Made by a program: the position numbers and the translations under genes. From Rallus limicola (taxonomy: Eukaryota; Chordata; Aves; Gruiformes; Rallidae), in assembly GCA_022605955.1 (NCBI GenBank), contig JAKCOZ010000009.1, positions 558,001-622,000 of the forward strand: a DNA stretch of 64,000 nucleotides. Reading direction: 5' to 3'. The notes beneath the pieces were generated by a model, which was not told the DNA's origin, searched no databases, and saw nothing but the letters and a program-made list of their open reading frames with translations. How positions within the stretch are numbered: the stretch's first letter is position 1; each line of letters begins with the position of its first letter. Shown here piece by piece: positions 59,693-64,000 of this stretch.

Positions 59693-62600
59693 TGACACAC
59701 TATCTGTCTGTCCATAAAAAATACACCACCTTGTAAGGAAAAAAAAAGAGATCAGAAATGTTTAGCAAGAGCTTAACAGCAGTGAAGTCTGTACATTTTT
59801 GCATTTATTTCCCATTAATAGTACTTTTTTAAGAATATACTTATTTTTTCCAGATTTTGTAGACTATGCATCAGGGGATTAATTTTTCTCAGGTCTTTTC
59901 TGCAATCTGTCTTTCATTCATGAATTATCCCTGGTGCTAGTTCCACCTATATAGAAGGAAAGAAGCCTCTCCTTTTCACATGTCTGTAATGAATTTTGCA
60001 TTAAGGCTTCATGATACATATGTTAGCAGGTGCACAGTTTGTTGCTCCATTTAGGTCTTTCAACCCAAAATTATTCCCAAGTTTTGCAGAATCTTCCCAC
60101 TGGAAAAAAGAAATTCATGTTACACAGAGAAATGAAATCTGACTTGCTTGCAAAAATAAAAAAAGACAAATTGCAGCTATCACTGCAAAGGAAGGTCATG
60201 TATTGTGATGAATTTGCTTAGAGGCTGTGTCATCAGAAGATGCCTGGAAGGGGCCCGTCCTCTTGGACAGGGTAACCTCAGGAAGACTCTGAAGCCTGGG
60301 TAAGTTAGTCAGGATTGCTCCTTTCATATCTTGTCCACCTACAAGTGAACATTTGGAGATAGTATTCCGAATTTAACTAACAAATTGCTTTTGCTTTACA
60401 AGATTCAGTAGGCTTGGAATGAGGTTATCAAGAACTTAATTGTTTCATTAATAGAATTGCTACTTAAAATTTACTTTTTGTATTTTATGCTTAATATTTT
60501 GGACGTATCCTCTTCCACACGAGGTTCTGAATGTCTGGTGTCTCAGGCTCTCTGGATTTCCATGTCATTAGTGGCTCTGTGCAGCCCATGTTGTGTCCTG
60601 CTGTTAGAATCGTTGTGTGTCCCGGTTTGAGATGTGTCTTTTTCAGTATCATTAAGCACATATGCCATTTATCCACATGAAATTTTAAAGAAACCTGCCT
60701 TTTGAGAATCAGCTGCCATTTCAGGACTTTCAGCAGAAGGAGACATTGTCTCTGGGAAAAACTGCTTTTTCTCAAATGCCTAGACCATCTTCTGTGCTCA
60801 AAGCGTGGCCAGTGCTCATTGAGAGTGACAAAACAAGCTCTGCCAGGAGATGATTTGCTTCCCAGTACTCTGCTTAGTTAGACTGCATTCCTTTTGTGTT
60901 TGAGCACGTCTGCTTTTCACAACTGGAACATGGAGGAAAACTATAACTGATACACAGCTCACTGAGGAAAACAGAACTCGTGTGGAGTTTCCCCCAGTCT
61001 GGAATGTGACTCGAGCAGAATTACATTTATGGTCTGAAGTTTCTGCTTTTGTTATGGAAAACAGGACTTCAGCAAACAGATAAGCTTTACAATACCATCA
61101 AGCTGCATAGGAGAATACAGATTTTGATTACATTTAGGATAATAAATAGATAATATTTAAAACATATGTAGCCAAGTGCAATAGTATAAAAAGTGCCACA
61201 GATCAGTCACTACTGGGTGAATCTGCAATGACAATGTCCTAAAGATCCTAAAAACCAACATGGTCTAGAGTGTAATAATGCACACTCTGATCACATTCTG
61301 CTGCTACACTTCCAAGGGGACAAATTTACCATCAAACCCTTTGTTCAAAACCAGGCATCTAGAGTTATAAAGTCTCTGGCTCCTAAGTCATGCATTAGGA
61401 TTCTCTAAAGATTCCTGTGCAGAGCTTTGAAGTGTTTCATTCGGGTATTCAGTCGAGTATACACTGCCCCTTTGAACCTTTACAGAGAACATGAATTAAA
61501 GCTACTTTAATTTTATTTTTTTAACTAAATTAATAAATAAATTATTTTAAAAGTATTTTTAAGCTTTAATGGGATTAGTCACTGATGCTACAATAATAAC
61601 CTCACAAAAATCCAGACTTTAATATGTAGTGTATAACTTAAGACGATATGAGCTAGATTGCATAACAACCAGTAAGACACAAATCCAAGCCAGTGGGACA
61701 GCAGGGTCTGAGCCACTGCCTTAAATATGTCTGAATAAGTTTGTGCCACCATCAGCAACCAGGAAACAATTGCTTTTAGGGAACAGCTGATGAGGCTGTT
61801 AATGAGAAAATATTTTCCCTATTACCCACATACAAAAGTGGAAAAAATTCTATCAATTAGTAGTCCTGCAGACTTGAATCTCCACACAATTATTATTACC
61901 CTCTTTTTGCTTTTCATGATGAGCTAAGACATCAGTCCTGTTTGTCACCTGCTGAGGTGATATTGGTCACAAAAGTGACTGGCTGGTTTAATTAAACAAG
62001 GCTAGTTAGAGAGACTTGCAAGAGCAACCTTTTCCAAACATGAAACACAGTACGTGTAATATATGTAAATTGCTATTAGATAATAAAGCTGACTAGGTTT
62101 TCACATAACAATGCCAAATAGAACTAATGTATTTAAGTTAATGAAAGCTGAAGCAGCAACCTGGGGTTGTAGTTTTTAGCTGATCACTGCTTCTTAATTT
62201 GCTTCTAGCTGTCATGACAGATGCTTTAACCATCATCTTTCTTTCTGATGCAGCAGGTAAATACTGCTTTATTACTTCTGAAATTAAAGAAATGTAACCT
62301 CGCATCCACATTCTGCCGAAGCAGTGGATTGCATAGTCAGGATTTTCTTTTTTTTTAACCTTCAATTTTATACACTTTCTGGTATCTGAAGATGTAATAT
62401 AATGAGTTTGAGAATCTGTTGTTATAAACACAACAAATTATCCATGGGATAATGGACGGAAAGTGATGAATTACCAGAACATAAATCTATAACATTCAGT
62501 CATGGTTAGTAATAGAAGAATGGCAAGGATGATTTATTACTTGCTAGTGTATCTATTCCTGTTCATGATTTTTTAAATTATAACACATAGAAAAATTTAA

Positions 62601-63096
62601 TTCAAGTTATTAAAATGAGAAAACTATTTTCTGTTTTCTATTCTTCAGCTACAAAAGTTTTTCATTTTCTCATAAATTTGGGAACACGAGTAACATTCAT
62701 CAAAGTTTAAAGAGCAATGTTAGACACACAGCTTACTTTAAATCTCATATTTCATCAGCAGGAAGGATACCATGTGTCAGAGAGTGCAAGAAGTCCAAGC
62801 TTTATAAAGCCTGCTATGGAAAGATATAATCTTTCATAAATATCTAAAATTCTCATACAGACAAAACAGACTAAATCCATTCAGATGCTAAAATAATACA
62901 TATAATACTGGCATAACAGTTTTATTTTCTGTATGAGCCATACTTCTTCAGTACATTGGAGAAGTCTCCTTCTGATGAATTTTGGAACCTCTGTCTCTAC
63001 AGTGCTCTAAAATCTCCCCAAAAGCAAGATAACCAGCAGTGTTTACTGCTGGTCATAGTCCCATAAGTAACCTGATCTGAGAGGGAACAACACATC

Positions 63097-63175
63097 AAAA
63101 AACCCCCCAAAACAAACCACCACCACCCTCCACCAACCAACAACAACAACAACCAAACCCACCACATCTGTTCTT
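63097..63175. repeat. A/C-rich low-complexity tract
   Basis: Starts AAAAAACCCCCC and continues with ACCACCACC, CAACCAACAACAACAAC and CCAAACCCACC units. The same type of sequence as at 5121 and 37834. Confidence 0.85.
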
Positions 63176-63879
63176 ATTGTTCTGCTGTTGACAGCTTTTT
63201 CTGGTTATGGAAACATATCCTTTGGTAGGCAGCTGCCAGAAATCAGCAATCCTCAGCGTTGAAGGGGAAGCAGCATCAGAAAAATGGTATGAGTGGGGAT
63301 AATCCCTCCTGGGTGGTAGAAATTACTGGGAGACCATGGCATCTTTTGCTGGGGAGAGCTGGGTCCTGGCTTGCCCTCTAGTTACTGGCTTTCACAAGGT
63401 ACATAGGCAAGTGCAGCAGCTATAGTGTCTACAGTACACTTTGATATGAAGGTGGAAAAGCTGCAGGATGAGGTGACATGAAGTTGCCTGGTCTTACACT
63501 GCTAACTGAATACATGGCCTGTGGGTACAGAGAGCACAGAGCAAGACAGAGGCAGGATACCCCAAGGAAATGCTCAGAACATGCACCAATTGGAGATTTC
63601 AGTTAGGCACAGAAGGAAGAAATCACAGGGAGAGTGCAGGGAGAGTGATTGAACAACAGAGTACATTGCCTACAAAGTGAAAATATGAATACCTTCTTTC
63701 TTGGGGTATTTGAAATCTGACTGCACAATAGTCTTTAAAGCTCAACTGGGAAAGTCTTGAGCAGCCTGAGATGATGGGACCTGCTTTCAGCAGGGTTTGG
63801 ACTCAGCAACTCCAGAGCTACCTCCCAAGCTAAATTACTCTGTGGATCTATGAAGCAATACAAGCACTTGAGACTTCTT

Positions 63880-63908
63880 TAAAAAAACCCCAACAAACTA
63901 AACAACAC
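63880..63908. repeat. Short A7CCCC-seeded A/C tract
   Basis: TTAAAAAAACCCCAACAAACTAAACAACAC; another member of the recurrent motif family. Confidence 0.7.
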
Positions 63909-64000
63909 ATGGTATAGCAAAAACTCTTGTCTTTGATGCTCAGATGTGATCCAGTTCTGGAGAAGGGAAGGCTCATGCATCAAAGTATTTCTAAACCTAC

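Larger units (their letters stand above)
59693..64000 (+). other. BRINP3: BRINP3 intron 2, to window end
   Basis: AT-rich non-coding DNA. It includes a very AT-rich patch at about 61505-61570, an A/C-rich tract at 63097-63175 and a short one at 63880-63908. The minus frames at 60491-60775 and 62138-62431 match no family I know. I searched for the next BRINP3 exon (expected to begin with a Glu-Phe-Gly-Arg-Trp-Lys-type peptide) and did not find it, so intron 2 probably continues past the window. Confidence 0.5.

Noticed and set aside
60491..60775. 94-codon minus-strand frame
   Set aside because: No known domain, no splice or promoter context, and a length expected by chance in this amount of sequence.
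20833..64000. BRINP3 exon 3
   Set aside because: I looked for sequence encoding the expected continuation after residue 79 (FGRWK and the following conserved residues) and saw none. The next exon is likely beyond the window, since intron 2 is long in other vertebrates.
1..64000. CRISPR arrays, operons, ribosomal RNA or prokaryotic mobile elements
   Set aside because: None seen. Splice signals, CR1 LINEs and CpG islands show vertebrate nuclear DNA.

Overview
The window is nuclear DNA from a bird. The evidence is at least nine fragments of the CR1 LINE family, several ending in the avian-type tail built on ATTCTATG units. There are also CpG islands, vertebrate splice signals, microsatellites, and a coding exon that reads as a near-identical copy of the start of vertebrate BRINP3 (BMP/retinoic-acid-inducible neural-specific protein 3, also FAM5C). 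There are no prokaryotic genes, CRISPR arrays or tRNAs.

Layout. Bases 1 to about 1740 are upstream flank with simple repeats. From about 1740 to 6960 lies an unusually long run of CpG-island DNA in three strong blocks (about 1740-2890, 3440-4150 and 5800-6960) and one weaker one (about 4780-4960). It is interrupted by a (GT)n tract, a run of 20 C and an A/C-rich low-complexity tract. I place the BRINP3 promoter in the last block, with a non-coding first exon ending at a good donor after base 6823. Intron 1 would then run 6824-20546. It lacks recent CR1 copies but holds a few old MIR-like SINE fossils and a 38-bp tandem repeat. Exon 2 (20547-20832) carries the start codon (20597), the signal peptide and the first 78 codons plus two bases (phase 2), ending at a strong donor. 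Everything after 20833 is the first 43 kb of intron 2. I looked for the next exon by its expected peptide and did not find it. Intron 2 holds nearly all the CR1 copies, on both strands, including one CR1 inserted inside another.

How it works together. The window holds the control end of one gene: a CpG promoter, a 5' leader that would contain up to three short upstream ORFs, and the exon that sends the protein into the secretory pathway. The rest of the protein, including most of the MACPF domain, is encoded downstream of the window.

The most unusual observations are the following. The spliced leader has a predicted series of upstream ORFs. Two copies of a perfect GTACA-N3-TGTAC palindrome, resembling a steroid-receptor element, sit in a 38-bp tandem repeat. 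A recurrent A6-8CCC motif seeds A/C-rich tracts at more than twelve places, one of which has become a 20-bp-arm hairpin. A 45-bp unbroken alternating purine/pyrimidine tract lies next to the promoter islands. I found no convincing new biological system. Gene and repeat names come from recognition by eye, not from a database search.
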